Below the pieces are notes generated by a model. The model had not been told where the DNA came from and did not search any database. It saw nothing but the letters and a program-made list of their open reading frames with translations. Shown here piece after piece: positions 18,631 to 27,082 of a stretch of 64,000 nt of DNA. Position 1 is the first letter of the stretch, and every line of letters starts with the position of its first letter. Source of the stretch: Paenibacillus xylanexedens (GTDB lineage: Bacteria; Bacillota; Bacilli; Paenibacillales; Paenibacillaceae); the NCBI RefSeq assembly GCF_017874615.1, contig NZ_JAGIKV010000007.1:62001-126000 (forward strand). The letters run 5' to 3'. Both the position numbers and the translations under genes were made by a program.

Positions 18631-18656
18631 TGAAACATTTTGATGTTAGCTACGTA
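18631..18656 (+). promoter_or_regulatory. Sigma-W-type ECF promoter of the YuaF/FloT operon
   Basis: TGAAAC at 18631-18636, exactly 16 nt, CGTA at 18653-18656: the canonical envelope-stress sigma-W form. In B. subtilis the homologous yuaF-floT-yuaI operon is a known sigma-W target. Confidence 0.8.
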
Positions 18657-18718
18657 TTTATTTACATGTGGAATGCCCAGTTAGGATGAATTTGCGGCAG
18701 AGAGAGGAGGAACAGGGG

Positions 18719-19255
18719 ATGGAGACAATTTATTGGGGGTGTCTGATCGGAGGAGCCATATTTGCGGTTGTCAGCCTTGTGCTGGGTGACTTGATTGACG
18801 GCTTGCTGGACGGAGCCTTCGAAATGCCAGGTCTTGATTTTTTCAAACCTGTTGTGTTAGCTGGCTCCATTACAACCTTCGGTGGGGCAGGCATTATGTT
18901 AACACGTTATAGTTCATTAAGTGCGATGTCGGGTCTAATATTATCCCTGCTTATAGGTATTGCTGCAGCTATGCTGGTATTCTTCGCATATATCAAACCG
19001 ATGCGTAACAGCGATGTCTCGATTGCATTTTCGATGAAAGAGTTATCTGGGAAAATTGGGGAAATTACCATTCCGGTGCCGGAAAAAGGTTTTGGCGAAG
19101 TAATGATTCGTTTTGCATCCGGTAGTACGATTCAAACGGCATCCAGTTTTGAACACCTCCCCATTGCGGCGGGAGCCCGTGTTGTCGTAGTGGATGTTGT
19201 AGATGGTGTACTGCGTGTGTCGGAATGGGATGAAAATGTACTTAAAGATTTATAA
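18719..19255 (+). CDS. yuaF: NfeD-like membrane protein, YuaF type
   Basis: 178-residue partner of flotillin. Two or three membrane segments (about 4-25, 48-70 and 75-97) are followed by a soluble OB-fold-like beta domain (about 115-178, GKIGEITIPVPEKGFGEVMIRF). In B. subtilis YuaF acts with FloT in membrane microdomains and envelope-stress protection. GAGGAGG at 18704-18710 fixes ATG 18719 as start; earlier in-frame codons lack a ribosome site. It is followed by floT after 63 nt, the same order as in Bacillus. Confidence 0.88.
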   Translation: METIYWGCLIGGAIFAVVSLVLGDLIDGLLDGAFEMPGLDFFKPVVLAGSITTFGGAGIMLTRYSSLSAMSGLILSLLIGIAAAMLVFFAYIKPMRNSDVSIAFSMKELSGKIGEITIPVPEKGFGEVMIRFASGSTIQTASSFEHLPIAAGARVVVVDVVDGVLRVSEWDENVLKDL

Positions 19256-19318
19256 AGTATTCTTATCACCTAAGTAGTCTAAGCACTCATTATGAATGAA
19301 TAAGGGGAGAGATGTGGA

Positions 19319-20869
19319 ATGGAAAATTTAGATTGGGATGTTTTGTTGATTCCCATAGTTGTAGTCGGAGTCATTCTAATTTTAGGTTTGGCTTTCTGGG
19401 CGAGATACAAAACGGTTGGACCGGATGAGGCAATGATCGTTACGGGATCATTTCTGGGTAGCAAAAATATCTCCGATGATGATTCTGGGCGGAAAATTAA
19501 AATTGTTCGTGGTGGCGGTGCATTTATCCTGCCGATATTCCAGCAATCCGAGTTTATCTCCTTATTGTCCCACAAGCTGGATGTCTCCACACCCGAAGTG
19601 TACACGGAGCAAGGGGTTCCGGTTATTGCTGACGGTGTAGCTATTATCAAGGTTGGAGGCGCTGTAGAAGACGTTGCTACGGCAGCTGAGCAATTCATCG
19701 GTAAACCTGTAGAAGCGCTGAGAAGCGAAGCACAGGAGGTACTGGAGGGGCATTTGCGGGCCATCCTCGGTACAATGACGGTGGAAGAAGTATATCGGAA
19801 CCGGGATCGGTTTGCGCAAGAGGTTCAAGGTGTAGCAGCTAGAGATCTGAAGAAAATGGGCCTGCAAATTGTTTCATTTACCATCAAGGATGTTCGTGAC
19901 AAACAGGGCTACCTGGATGCGCTCGGTAAACCGAGAATTGCTGCTGTGAAGCGGGATGCCGAGATTGCTGAAGCGGAAGCGATGCGTGATGCGCGTATTC
20001 AGAAAGCCAATGCGGAAGAACAGGGTCAAAAAGCGGAGTTGCTGCGTGATACCAATATCGCCGAGGCAGCCAAAGAGAAGGAACTGAAAGTAGCCACGTT
20101 TAAGCGGGATCAGGATACAGCCAAAGCGGAAGCCGATCAGGCGTACCATATCCATGAAGCGCGTGCGAGACAGATCGTGGTGGAAGAAGAAATGAAGGTT
20201 GAACTCGTTCGTAAAGAACGTGAGATCGATCTCCAGGAAAAAGAAATCGTCGTACGTGAGAAGCAATACGATGCCGAAGTGAAGAAAAAGGCAGAAGCGG
20301 ATCGTTATGCGGTAGAGCAGGCGGCAGAAGCGGATAAAGCCAAAAGAATGCGTGAAGCCGATGCGGTACAGTACTCCATCGAAACACATGCCAAAGCAAC
20401 AGCTGAACAGAAGCGACTTGAAGGTCAGGCCATGGCGGATGCGGAACTTGCCAAAGGTACAGCAGATGCAGAAGTTATTCGTTTGCGTGGTCTTGCAGAA
20501 GCAGAAGCAAAAGAAAAACTGGCCGAAGCGTTCCAGAAGTTTGGCGAAGCAGCTGTACTCGATATCATTGTCAAAATGTTGCCTGAACTGGCTGGCAAAA
20601 TTGCAGAGCCAATTGCATCCATTGATAAACTGACGGTGGTAGATACAGGTAAAGGAGAAGGTGCCACGCGAGTGAGTAACTATGTTACCGAACTTATGGC
20701 GACCGCTCCAGAGATGCTCAAAAGTGTATCCGGCATCGATGTAGAGCAGCTGATTAAAGGCCTTACGAAGTCTAAAACACCTGCGCCAGTTGCCATTCAA
20801 CAGAGCGAGGCTGTTACAACTCCTTCTATAATCGACAAGATTGTGGAAAGAGCTGGAGTTGACGAGTAA
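19319..20869 (+). CDS. floT: Flotillin (SPFH scaffold protein)
   Basis: Scaffold of functional membrane microdomains that influences membrane fluidity and the assembly of signalling and secretion complexes. 516 residues: N-terminal membrane segment (about 8-28), SPFH/PHB domain (about 35-215), a long charged coiled coil rich in EA repeats (about 220-390), and a C-terminal region with PELAGKIAEPIASIDKL. Length and order equal Bacillus FloT (YuaG). AGGGGAGAG precedes the ATG. Confidence 0.95.
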   Translation: MENLDWDVLLIPIVVVGVILILGLAFWARYKTVGPDEAMIVTGSFLGSKNISDDDSGRKIKIVRGGGAFILPIFQQSEFISLLSHKLDVSTPEVYTEQGVPVIADGVAIIKVGGAVEDVATAAEQFIGKPVEALRSEAQEVLEGHLRAILGTMTVEEVYRNRDRFAQEVQGVAARDLKKMGLQIVSFTIKDVRDKQGYLDALGKPRIAAVKRDAEIAEAEAMRDARIQKANAEEQGQKAELLRDTNIAEAAKEKELKVATFKRDQDTAKAEADQAYHIHEARARQIVVEEEMKVELVRKEREIDLQEKEIVVREKQYDAEVKKKAEADRYAVEQAAEADKAKRMREADAVQYSIETHAKATAEQKRLEGQAMADAELAKGTADAEVIRLRGLAEAEAKEKLAEAFQKFGEAAVLDIIVKMLPELAGKIAEPIASIDKLTVVDTGKGEGATRVSNYVTELMATAPEMLKSVSGIDVEQLIKGLTKSKTPAPVAIQQSEAVTTPSIIDKIVERAGVDE

Positions 20870-20935
20870 GAAGCACTTCGAATCTTGCATGGTTGCTCTA
20901 TTGACCTTAAGACGAATTTTTGTTACTTTTTAAGC

Positions 20936-20974
20936 GAGACGTCCGGCGCGGTTTGCCCGCTCCGGGTGTCTTTT
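20936..20974 (+). terminator. Terminator after floT
   Basis: GC-rich imperfect hairpin (CCGGCGCGG and CCCGCTCCGG around TTTG) ending in GTCTTTTCG. Confidence 0.65.
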
Positions 20975-20986
20975 CGTTCGTAACAG

Positions 20987-21018
20987 GGTGTGACTTAATC
21001 ACACCTAAGATGGTGTGA
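20987..21018 (+). repeat. Three alternating 7-nt arms before glcT
   Basis: GGTGTGA (20987-20993), TCACACC (20999-21005), GGTGTGA (21012-21018). The middle arm is perfectly complementary to both outer arms, so two hairpins exclude one another, or a dimeric regulator could bind either pair. The last arm ends 2 nt before the glcT ribosome site AAAGAGGTG. Confidence 0.6.
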
Positions 21019-21034
21019 AAAAGAGGTGCAAACA

Positions 21035-21889
21035 ATGAGCAGCTTGCATGTAGATAAAGCGCTAAATAATAATGTAATCATTGCACAGCATCCAGAACAC
21101 GGGGAAGTCGTTGTTATTGGTAAAGGTATTGGCTTTAACCGAAAACCGAGTGATCACATTCCATTGATGGCTGTGGAGAAAATGTTCATTTTGAAAAACC
21201 AGCAGGAGCAAGAGCAGTACAAACAGCTTCTTCCACAGGTGGATGAAGCACTGATCGAGATTATTAACGAAGTTATTACGTATATTGCAGAGCGTACGGA
21301 CGTTCCTCTGAATGAACATATCCATATTGCATTAACCGATCATATTTCTTTCGCGTTAAAACGCAAGGAGCAGGGCATTATCATACAAAATCCATTTTTA
21401 TATGAAACCCGCGAGATTTATCCTGAAGAATATCGAATGGGAGAATACGCTGTTCGTATGATCAAAGAGAAAATGGGTGTAGATCTGGGGATGGATGAGA
21501 TTGGTTTTGTTGCCCTCCATATCTATAGCGCAATGACCAATCAAAATATATCCCAGGTACGTGAACATTCACAATTGATCACTGATTTGGTGAACCTGGT
21601 GTCTGATCAACTCGATTATTCGTTTGAAACGGAATCGCTGGATTACTCTCGTTTGCTGACGCATCTTCGTTTTGCCCTTGAGCGTGTTCGCCGTGGAGAC
21701 AAAGTGGAAGAGCTTCATAAGTTGGATTCCCTACTTAAGTTAGAGTATCCCGAAATGTACTCGCTTGCATGGAAACTGACCAAAGTAATGGAGAAAAGAC
21801 TGAAACTGCCGGTTTATCCTGCAGAGGTAGGTTATCTGACCATTCATCTGCAAAGGCTGAATCAGCGGAAGGAAGAAGAGAATAAGTGA
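21035..21889 (+). CDS. glcT: Transcription antiterminator of ptsG (GlcT)
   Basis: 284-residue BglG/SacY-type antiterminator: RNA-binding CAT domain (about 1-55, with ALNNNVIIAQHPEHGEVVVIGKGIGFNRK), then two PTS regulation domains with conserved histidines (PRD1 about 65-170, PRD2 about 175-280). When glucose is absent EIIGlc phosphorylates and inactivates it; otherwise it binds the RAT RNA and prevents termination before ptsG. That target lies 110 nt downstream. An alternative in-frame GTG at 21026 overlaps the ribosome site, so ATG 21035 is chosen. Confidence 0.95.
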   Translation: MSSLHVDKALNNNVIIAQHPEHGEVVVIGKGIGFNRKPSDHIPLMAVEKMFILKNQQEQEQYKQLLPQVDEALIEIINEVITYIAERTDVPLNEHIHIALTDHISFALKRKEQGIIIQNPFLYETREIYPEEYRMGEYAVRMIKEKMGVDLGMDEIGFVALHIYSAMTNQNISQVREHSQLITDLVNLVSDQLDYSFETESLDYSRLLTHLRFALERVRRGDKVEELHKLDSLLKLEYPEMYSLAWKLTKVMEKRLKLPVYPAEVGYLTIHLQRLNQRKEEENK

Positions 21890-21937
21890 GATCATGCCAG
21901 TGATGGAATGTGGAATTTATTTTTTTGGTGTAAAGGC

Positions 21938-21966
21938 TTGCAATAGATTAGAACTGGTGCTACAAT
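21938..21966 (+). promoter_or_regulatory. Sigma-A promoter of ptsGHI
   Basis: TTGCAA at 21938-21943, 17-nt spacer, TACAAT at 21961-21966. It gives a leader of about 200 nt before ptsG. Confidence 0.8.
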
Positions 21967-22001
21967 GGTTTCCGTAATCAAGCAACTGAATAAACATAAG
22001 C

Positions 22002-22034
22002 GACGTGTTACTGACTCGATCAGGCATGAGTTAA
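22002..22034 (+). promoter_or_regulatory. GlcT-binding ribonucleic antiterminator (RAT)
   Basis: The partly palindromic segment containing CGTGTTACTGACTCGATCAG closely resembles the Bacillus ptsG RAT. Its 3' part overlaps the left arm of the terminator below, so GlcT binding would block the terminator. Confidence 0.85.
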
Positions 22035-22120
22035 TTAAAGTGTGATTGTTCTTTCCTTGTACAGGGTATGCTATACCCCAAGGTTGGCACAGTTTACTTT
22101 ATTAATTCATGCCTTTTTTT
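22023..22120 (+). terminator. Conditional terminator in the ptsG leader
   Basis: Left arm 22023-22041 (GGCATGAGTTAATTAAAGT) pairs with 22096-22113, followed by seven T residues. A smaller hairpin GGGTAT-GCT-ATACCC sits in the large loop. Competition with the RAT makes ptsG glucose-inducible. Confidence 0.85.
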
Positions 22121-22176
22121 GTGTTCCCTTGCTTGCATCACAACATATAAATTAGACGAAAGGGAGAAACGACGCG

Positions 22177-24228
22177 ATGTTCAAAAAGCTTTTTGGTGTA
22201 TTGCAAAGAGTAGGTAAAGCTCTCATGTTGCCTGTAGCCATTCTACCTGCGGCAGGTTTGCTACTTGGAATCGGTAACATGTTGGTTAATCCAGATTTCT
22301 TGCAATATGTAACGGCGCTCGACACCCCTTGGGTGAACTCGATCGCAACAATTATGATGAACGCAGGTCAGATCGTATTCGATAATCTGGCATTGCTGTT
22401 CGCCGTCGGTGTAGCCGTCGGATTGGCCGGTGGCGAAGGGGTTGCAGGTCTCGCAGCAATCATCGGTTATCTGGTCATGAACGTCACACTGGGTACCGCA
22501 GTAGGGGTTACTCCGGCAATGATCGGTGAAGTACCGGGTTATGCCAGCATCTTGGGTATCCCAACATTAAGTACAGGCGTGTTCGGAGGTATAATCATAG
22601 GTATTGCCGCCGCGCTGTGTTACAATCGATTTTTCAAAATCGAACTGCCGTCTTACCTCGGTTTCTTTGCAGGTAAACGATTTGTACCGATTATCACATC
22701 GGTAGTATCCCTTGTAATCGGGTTGCTTCTTGTGATTATCTGGCCTCCGATTCAAAATGGACTGAATTCCATATCTCACTTCATGGTAGATACAAGTCCG
22801 ACCTTGTCGGCGTTCATCTTTGGAGTTGTGGAACGGTCATTGATTCCATTCGGCTTGCATCACATTTTCTACTCCCCATTCTGGTTTGAGTTTGGTGAGT
22901 ATGTGAATAAAGCCGGAGATGTTATTCGTGGGGATCAGAAGATTTTCTTCAGCCAGTTACGTGATGGCGTTGCTCTCACAGCAGGAACATTCCAAGTTGG
23001 TAAATTCCCGTTCATGATGTTCGGTTTGCCAGCAGCGGCACTTGCGATGTACCATGAAGCAAGACCGGAACACAAAAAGTATGTTGCAGGGATCATGGGT
23101 TCAGCTGCGCTGACCTCGTTCCTGACAGGGATTACAGAGCCGCTTGAGTTCTCGTTCCTGTTCGTAGCACCAATCTTGTTTGCAGTACACTGTATCTTTG
23201 CAGGCTTGTCTTTCATGACCATGCAGATTCTTGGCGTCAAGATCGGTATGACCTTCTCCGGTGGGTTCATTGACTTCCTGATCTTCGGTATTATCCCGAA
23301 CCGTACACCTTGGTGGGACGTTATTATTGTCGGATTGATTCTTGCGGTGATCTATTACTTCGGATTCAGATTTATCATTCGCAAATTCAATCTCAAAACA
23401 CCAGGACGAGAGGATGCAACGCCTGAAACCGAATCTGGCGGAGGCTCTGGTTCAACGGATGACCTGCCACATAACATTCTCGAAGCTTTCGGTGGCAAGG
23501 AAAATATCAAACATTTGGACGCTTGTATTACTCGTTTGCGGATTGAAGTTAATGAGAAATCCAATGTGAAAAAAGATCGTTTGAAACAATTGGGTGCATC
23601 TGGTGTACTTGAAGTGGGTAATAATGTTCAAGCCATCTTCGGAACACGTTCCGACACGATCAAATCTCAAATGCAGGATATTATTGCAGGACGAACACCA
23701 GCACCAACGCCAGCAGCTGCCAAACCAACTCCTGAAGAGGAGAAGGCACAAGGTGAGCAAGGCGAGCGCATTGTTGCTGAGGATATCGTCATGCCAGTTA
23801 ATGGTGAATTGCTGGACATTACAAACGTACCTGATCCAGTCTTTGCTGAAAAAATGACAGGTGATGGGTTCGCAATTTTGCCACATGATGGTACGATAAC
23901 TTCTCCTGTGTATGGTAAAGTGTTTAATGTATTTCCAAGCAAACATGCGGTGGGCATCATGTCCGATGGTGGCAAGGAAGTGCTTGTTCATATAGGTGTT
24001 AATACGGTGAAGCTGAAAGGTCAAGGCTTTAACGTACTGGTACAGGAAGGTGATCTGGTATCGGCAGGTCAGCCGATTATGGAAGTGGATCTGGAGTATG
24101 TCAAAGCAAACGCTCCTTCGATCATTTCACCAGTTATTTTCACTAACCTGCCAGAGGGCTCCACAGTAACTCTGAAGAAGAGTGGAGTGCTGAAAGTTGG
24201 CGAACAGCCAATCATTGAGATAAAATAA
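22177..24228 (+). CDS. ptsG: PTS glucose transporter, EIICBA
   Basis: Imports and phosphorylates glucose. 683 residues with domains in the order IIC (about 1-405, ten or so membrane segments), IIB (about 425-505, phosphocysteine C450 in DACITRLR) and IIA (about 530-680, phosphohistidine H605 in VLVHIGVNTVKL). A glycine/serine and proline/alanine-rich linker joins B to A. First gene of ptsG-ptsH-ptsI behind the GlcT-controlled leader. The ATG follows AAAGGGAG. Confidence 0.97.
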   Translation: MFKKLFGVLQRVGKALMLPVAILPAAGLLLGIGNMLVNPDFLQYVTALDTPWVNSIATIMMNAGQIVFDNLALLFAVGVAVGLAGGEGVAGLAAIIGYLVMNVTLGTAVGVTPAMIGEVPGYASILGIPTLSTGVFGGIIIGIAAALCYNRFFKIELPSYLGFFAGKRFVPIITSVVSLVIGLLLVIIWPPIQNGLNSISHFMVDTSPTLSAFIFGVVERSLIPFGLHHIFYSPFWFEFGEYVNKAGDVIRGDQKIFFSQLRDGVALTAGTFQVGKFPFMMFGLPAAALAMYHEARPEHKKYVAGIMGSAALTSFLTGITEPLEFSFLFVAPILFAVHCIFAGLSFMTMQILGVKIGMTFSGGFIDFLIFGIIPNRTPWWDVIIVGLILAVIYYFGFRFIIRKFNLKTPGREDATPETESGGGSGSTDDLPHNILEAFGGKENIKHLDACITRLRIEVNEKSNVKKDRLKQLGASGVLEVGNNVQAIFGTRSDTIKSQMQDIIAGRTPAPTPAAAKPTPEEEKAQGEQGERIVAEDIVMPVNGELLDITNVPDPVFAEKMTGDGFAILPHDGTITSPVYGKVFNVFPSKHAVGIMSDGGKEVLVHIGVNTVKLKGQGFNVLVQEGDLVSAGQPIMEVDLEYVKANAPSIISPVIFTNLPEGSTVTLKKSGVLKVGEQPIIEIK

Positions 24229-24305
24229 GAAGTGTTACGACGATGGCAAGCAAGTGTAAATATATGCAATGCCTAAACCAAACTACTGAAAGTGAGATGA
24301 TTGTA

Positions 24306-24581
24306 ATGCAACAAACATTCAGAATTACAGACGAAGATGGTATCCACGCACGTCCGGCGACAGCCCTGGTTAATACAGCAAACAAATTCAAAGGTGCAGA
24401 ATCCTTTGCAGAAGCTAACGGTAAAAAAGTAACTTTGAAATCCATTCTGGGTGTTCTTTCCCTCGGATTGGAACAAGGCGACACGATCAGCATCATCGTT
24501 GATGGCGAAGGCGAAGCTGAAGCTCTGCAAGCTTTGACTGACGTTATGGTTAACGAAGGGTTGGGCGAAATTAATGCTTAA
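24306..24581 (+). CDS. ptsH: Phosphocarrier protein HPr
   Basis: Central PTS phosphocarrier, 91 residues. The catalytic histidine is H14 in GIHARPA; the regulatory HPr kinase site is S46 in LKSILGV, needed for CcpA co-repression. In-frame ATGs at 24297 and 24306 are both possible; the latter fits the family N-terminus ([17 protein letters not shown]) better. The ribosome site is weak (AGTGAG). Its stop overlaps the ptsI start by 8 nt. Confidence 0.96.
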   Translation: MQQTFRITDEDGIHARPATALVNTANKFKGAESFAEANGKKVTLKSILGVLSLGLEQGDTISIIVDGEGEAEALQALTDVMVNEGLGEINA

Positions 24582-26286
24582 TGTCTCCGGGATCGCGGCT
24601 TCGGCGGGTATTGCTATCGCCAAGGCGTTTATCTTGGAGCATCCTGACTACTCTGTAGAAAAACGCCAAATTAACGACGTTGACGCAGAGATCGCGAAAC
24701 TCGACTCAGCTCTGGGTAAATCCCAGGCTGAGCTTGAGGCGATCAAAGAGCGTACTTTACAAGAGCTTGGCGAGAAAAAAGCTGAAATTTTTGCTTCGCA
24801 TTTGCTCATTTTGAATGACCCGGAACTGATTGATCCGGTTAAAGCTAGAATTACGGATGACATGATCAATGCAGAATTTGCTTTGAACGAAACGGCATCG
24901 CAATTTATCTCTATGTTTGAGAACATGAAGAGTGCATACCTGCAGGAACGTGCTGCAGATATGCGTGACGTTACCAAACGTGTGCTAAATCACTTGCTTG
25001 GTATCGACTTCATGAGTCCAGCTGAGATCAATGAAGAAGTGATCGTGCTTGCGGAGGATTTAACACCTTCCGACACGGCTCAATTGAATCGCCAATTTGT
25101 TAAAGGTTTTGCAACTAACATTGGTGGACGTACTTCTCACTCGGCAATTATGGCTCGCTCTCTTGAAATTCCGGCTGTTGTTGGAACCAAGGACATCTTG
25201 GCTCAAGCGAAACAAGGCGATATGATTATTGTTGACGGTCTAGATGGTCACGTACTGGTTAACCCTACTGATGAAGTTATTGCTGAATACCGTGCCAAAC
25301 AGGAACAGTATGATGCACAACGTGCAGAGTGGAGAAAACTTCGTGATGAGCCAACGGTAACGGTGGACAACGTTCATGTTGAACTTGCAGCCAACATCGG
25401 TACACCAAATGATGTAACGGGTGTTCTGGAAAACGGCGGCGAGGCTGTAGGCCTGTATCGTACCGAGTTCCTTTACATGGGCAGAGACAAGCTTCCTTCC
25501 GAAGACATTCAGTATAATGCTTACAAAGCGGTACTGGAAAAAATGGAAGGCAAACCTGTCGTTGTTCGTACACTGGACATCGGTGGAGACAAAGAGCTTC
25601 CATACCTGGATCTGCCAAAAGAAATGAATCCATTCCTCGGCTTCCGCGCAGTTCGTCTGTGTCTGGACCGTCTGGATATCTTCCGTACACAATTGCGTGC
25701 ATTGCTGCGTGCAAGCGTACATGGAAACCTGCGTGTCATGTTCCCAATGATCGCAACACTCGGTGAATTCCGTGAAGCAAAAGCTGTCTTGCTCGAAGAG
25801 AAAGAGAAGCTGGTTGCTGAAGGTGTTGCTGTTTCTGACAGCATTCAACTCGGAATCATGGTCGAAATTCCTTCGACTGCAGTTCTGGCGGATCAATTTG
25901 CCAAAGAAGTGGATTTCTTCAGTATCGGAACAAACGATCTGATTCAATACACAATGGCTGCTGACCGTATGAACGAACGAGTGGCTTATCTGTATCAACC
26001 TTACAACCCGGCCATTTTGCGTTTGGTTAAAATGGTTATCGATGCAGCGCATCGTGAAGGCAAATGGGTTGGCATGTGCGGTGAGATGGCAGGAGACGAA
26101 ACAGCAATTCCATTGCTGCTCGGTCTTGGATTGGATGAGTTCAGCATGAGTGCAACATCCATTCTGCCAGCTCGTAGTCAGATCACCAAGCTGTCCCGTG
26201 CGGATATGCAGGAACTGGCTGCTAAAGCTCTGGATATGCAAACGGCTGAACAAGTCGTTGAATTGGTTCAAAGCATTCAAGCGTAA
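24574..26286 (+). CDS. ptsI: PTS enzyme I (phosphoenolpyruvate-protein phosphotransferase)
   Basis: Transfers phosphate from PEP to HPr. 570 residues: N-terminal HPr-binding helical domain, phosphohistidine H189 in [13 protein letters not shown], and a C-terminal PEP-binding barrel with [10 protein letters not shown] and MCGEMAGDE. The start overlaps the ptsH stop by 8 nt, so translational coupling supplies both proteins together. A terminator follows the stop by about 75 nt. Confidence 0.98.
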   Translation: MLNVSGIAASAGIAIAKAFILEHPDYSVEKRQINDVDAEIAKLDSALGKSQAELEAIKERTLQELGEKKAEIFASHLLILNDPELIDPVKARITDDMINAEFALNETASQFISMFENMKSAYLQERAADMRDVTKRVLNHLLGIDFMSPAEINEEVIVLAEDLTPSDTAQLNRQFVKGFATNIGGRTSHSAIMARSLEIPAVVGTKDILAQAKQGDMIIVDGLDGHVLVNPTDEVIAEYRAKQEQYDAQRAEWRKLRDEPTVTVDNVHVELAANIGTPNDVTGVLENGGEAVGLYRTEFLYMGRDKLPSEDIQYNAYKAVLEKMEGKPVVVRTLDIGGDKELPYLDLPKEMNPFLGFRAVRLCLDRLDIFRTQLRALLRASVHGNLRVMFPMIATLGEFREAKAVLLEEKEKLVAEGVAVSDSIQLGIMVEIPSTAVLADQFAKEVDFFSIGTNDLIQYTMAADRMNERVAYLYQPYNPAILRLVKMVIDAAHREGKWVGMCGEMAGDETAIPLLLGLGLDEFSMSATSILPARSQITKLSRADMQELAAKALDMQTAEQVVELVQSIQA

Positions 26287-26360
26287 TTTTGCCGGGGTTT
26301 CCTCCGGATTTGAGGTTTTTTTCTTTTTCCGATCATGAGCTGCATTGATGTAGCGATTTT

Positions 26361-26399
26361 GCCGGTATCCGCGATTCATTGTGGATATCGGCTTTTTTT
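26361..26399 (+). terminator. ptsGHI terminator
   Basis: GCCGGTATCCGC pairs with GTGGATATCGGC around an 8-nt loop and is followed by seven T residues. Confidence 0.9.
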
Positions 26400-26710
26400 G
26401 CTATAAACAGGACATTTTGAATCGGACTCTAGTATGTCTAGTATGTAATCGAACTGTCTTCAAACCTCGATCTGAGAACTGGAGGGCGCTTGAATGTGGC
26501 TAAAGCAAGCAAGCGTGCTGTATTCTGAATTGTCAGATGCGTTCTTCAGTACGAGAATGCGTACTTCATAAGCGAAAGTGCAGAGAACTAAGAGAGGAAA
26601 GCTAAGAGATTAGTACTGGGGGGTAAACTTTGAGCATTATACGTAGGTGCTCAGTGTTAAGGAATCTGAGACATCTTATTCCGGAATTTGAAGCACTCAC
26701 AGAAATCTAA

Positions 26711-26845
26711 AGAACCTGAGGCACGCTATGTCGGAATAAACAGACATTTTTAGCATTTTTGTGAGGGAGTTTAGAGAAATAACGTGTCTGATGTTCCTAA
26801 GAATTGAAAAAGTGAACCTGGAGGCCAAATAAGACTTCCTGGATT
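26711..26845. repeat. Candidate structured intergenic repeat in a 680-nt gene-free gap
   Basis: The gap 26400-27025 contains no credible gene. Within it AGAACCTGAGGCACGCTAT (26711-26729) is imperfectly complementary to 26779-26798, giving a hairpin of nearly 90 nt, and a related unit (GAATCTGAGACATC) occurs about 50 nt upstream. The following AATAAGACTTCCTGGATTCG resembles sequence I associate with dispersed Paenibacillus intergenic repeats; that is recollection, not proof. Confidence 0.45.
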
Positions 26846-27025
26846 CGTTAGAACATCTTCTGGCTTGGTACGATCCGTTTCAGGCATCCGAAAGTCTGGG
26901 CTTCCAGACCTCAGACCTGTACGCTGGCATACGTCGGAGCATCGCTTGCCTTACGTTTGAGACATGCTCTAGCATGAGGATGGTGAGCTGTAAGAGTGGC
27001 ATCAGTAAACCGGGAAGGCAACAAG

Positions 27026-27064
27026 AAAAGCTCATGCTGATTGGAATATCAGCATGAGCTTTTT
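27026..27064. terminator. Terminator of the gcvT-gcvPA-gcvPB operon
   Basis: Perfect 16-nt arms AAAAGCTCATGCTGAT and ATCAGCATGAGCTTTT with a 6-nt loop. The symmetric A/T tails let it work on both strands; on the minus strand it follows gcvPB. Confidence 0.9.
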
Positions 27065-27082
27065 GTGTTAACAATGATTTGA

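Noticed and set aside
19874-20890. 338-codon open frame on the minus strand opposite floT
   Set aside because: Arises from the EA-rich coiled-coil coding of flotillin; phenylalanine/cysteine-rich product is not protein-like.
25240-26379. 379-codon open frame on the minus strand opposite ptsI
   Set aside because: Entirely antisense to a highly conserved gene; histidine/cysteine-rich composition and no ribosome site mark it as a codon-bias shadow.
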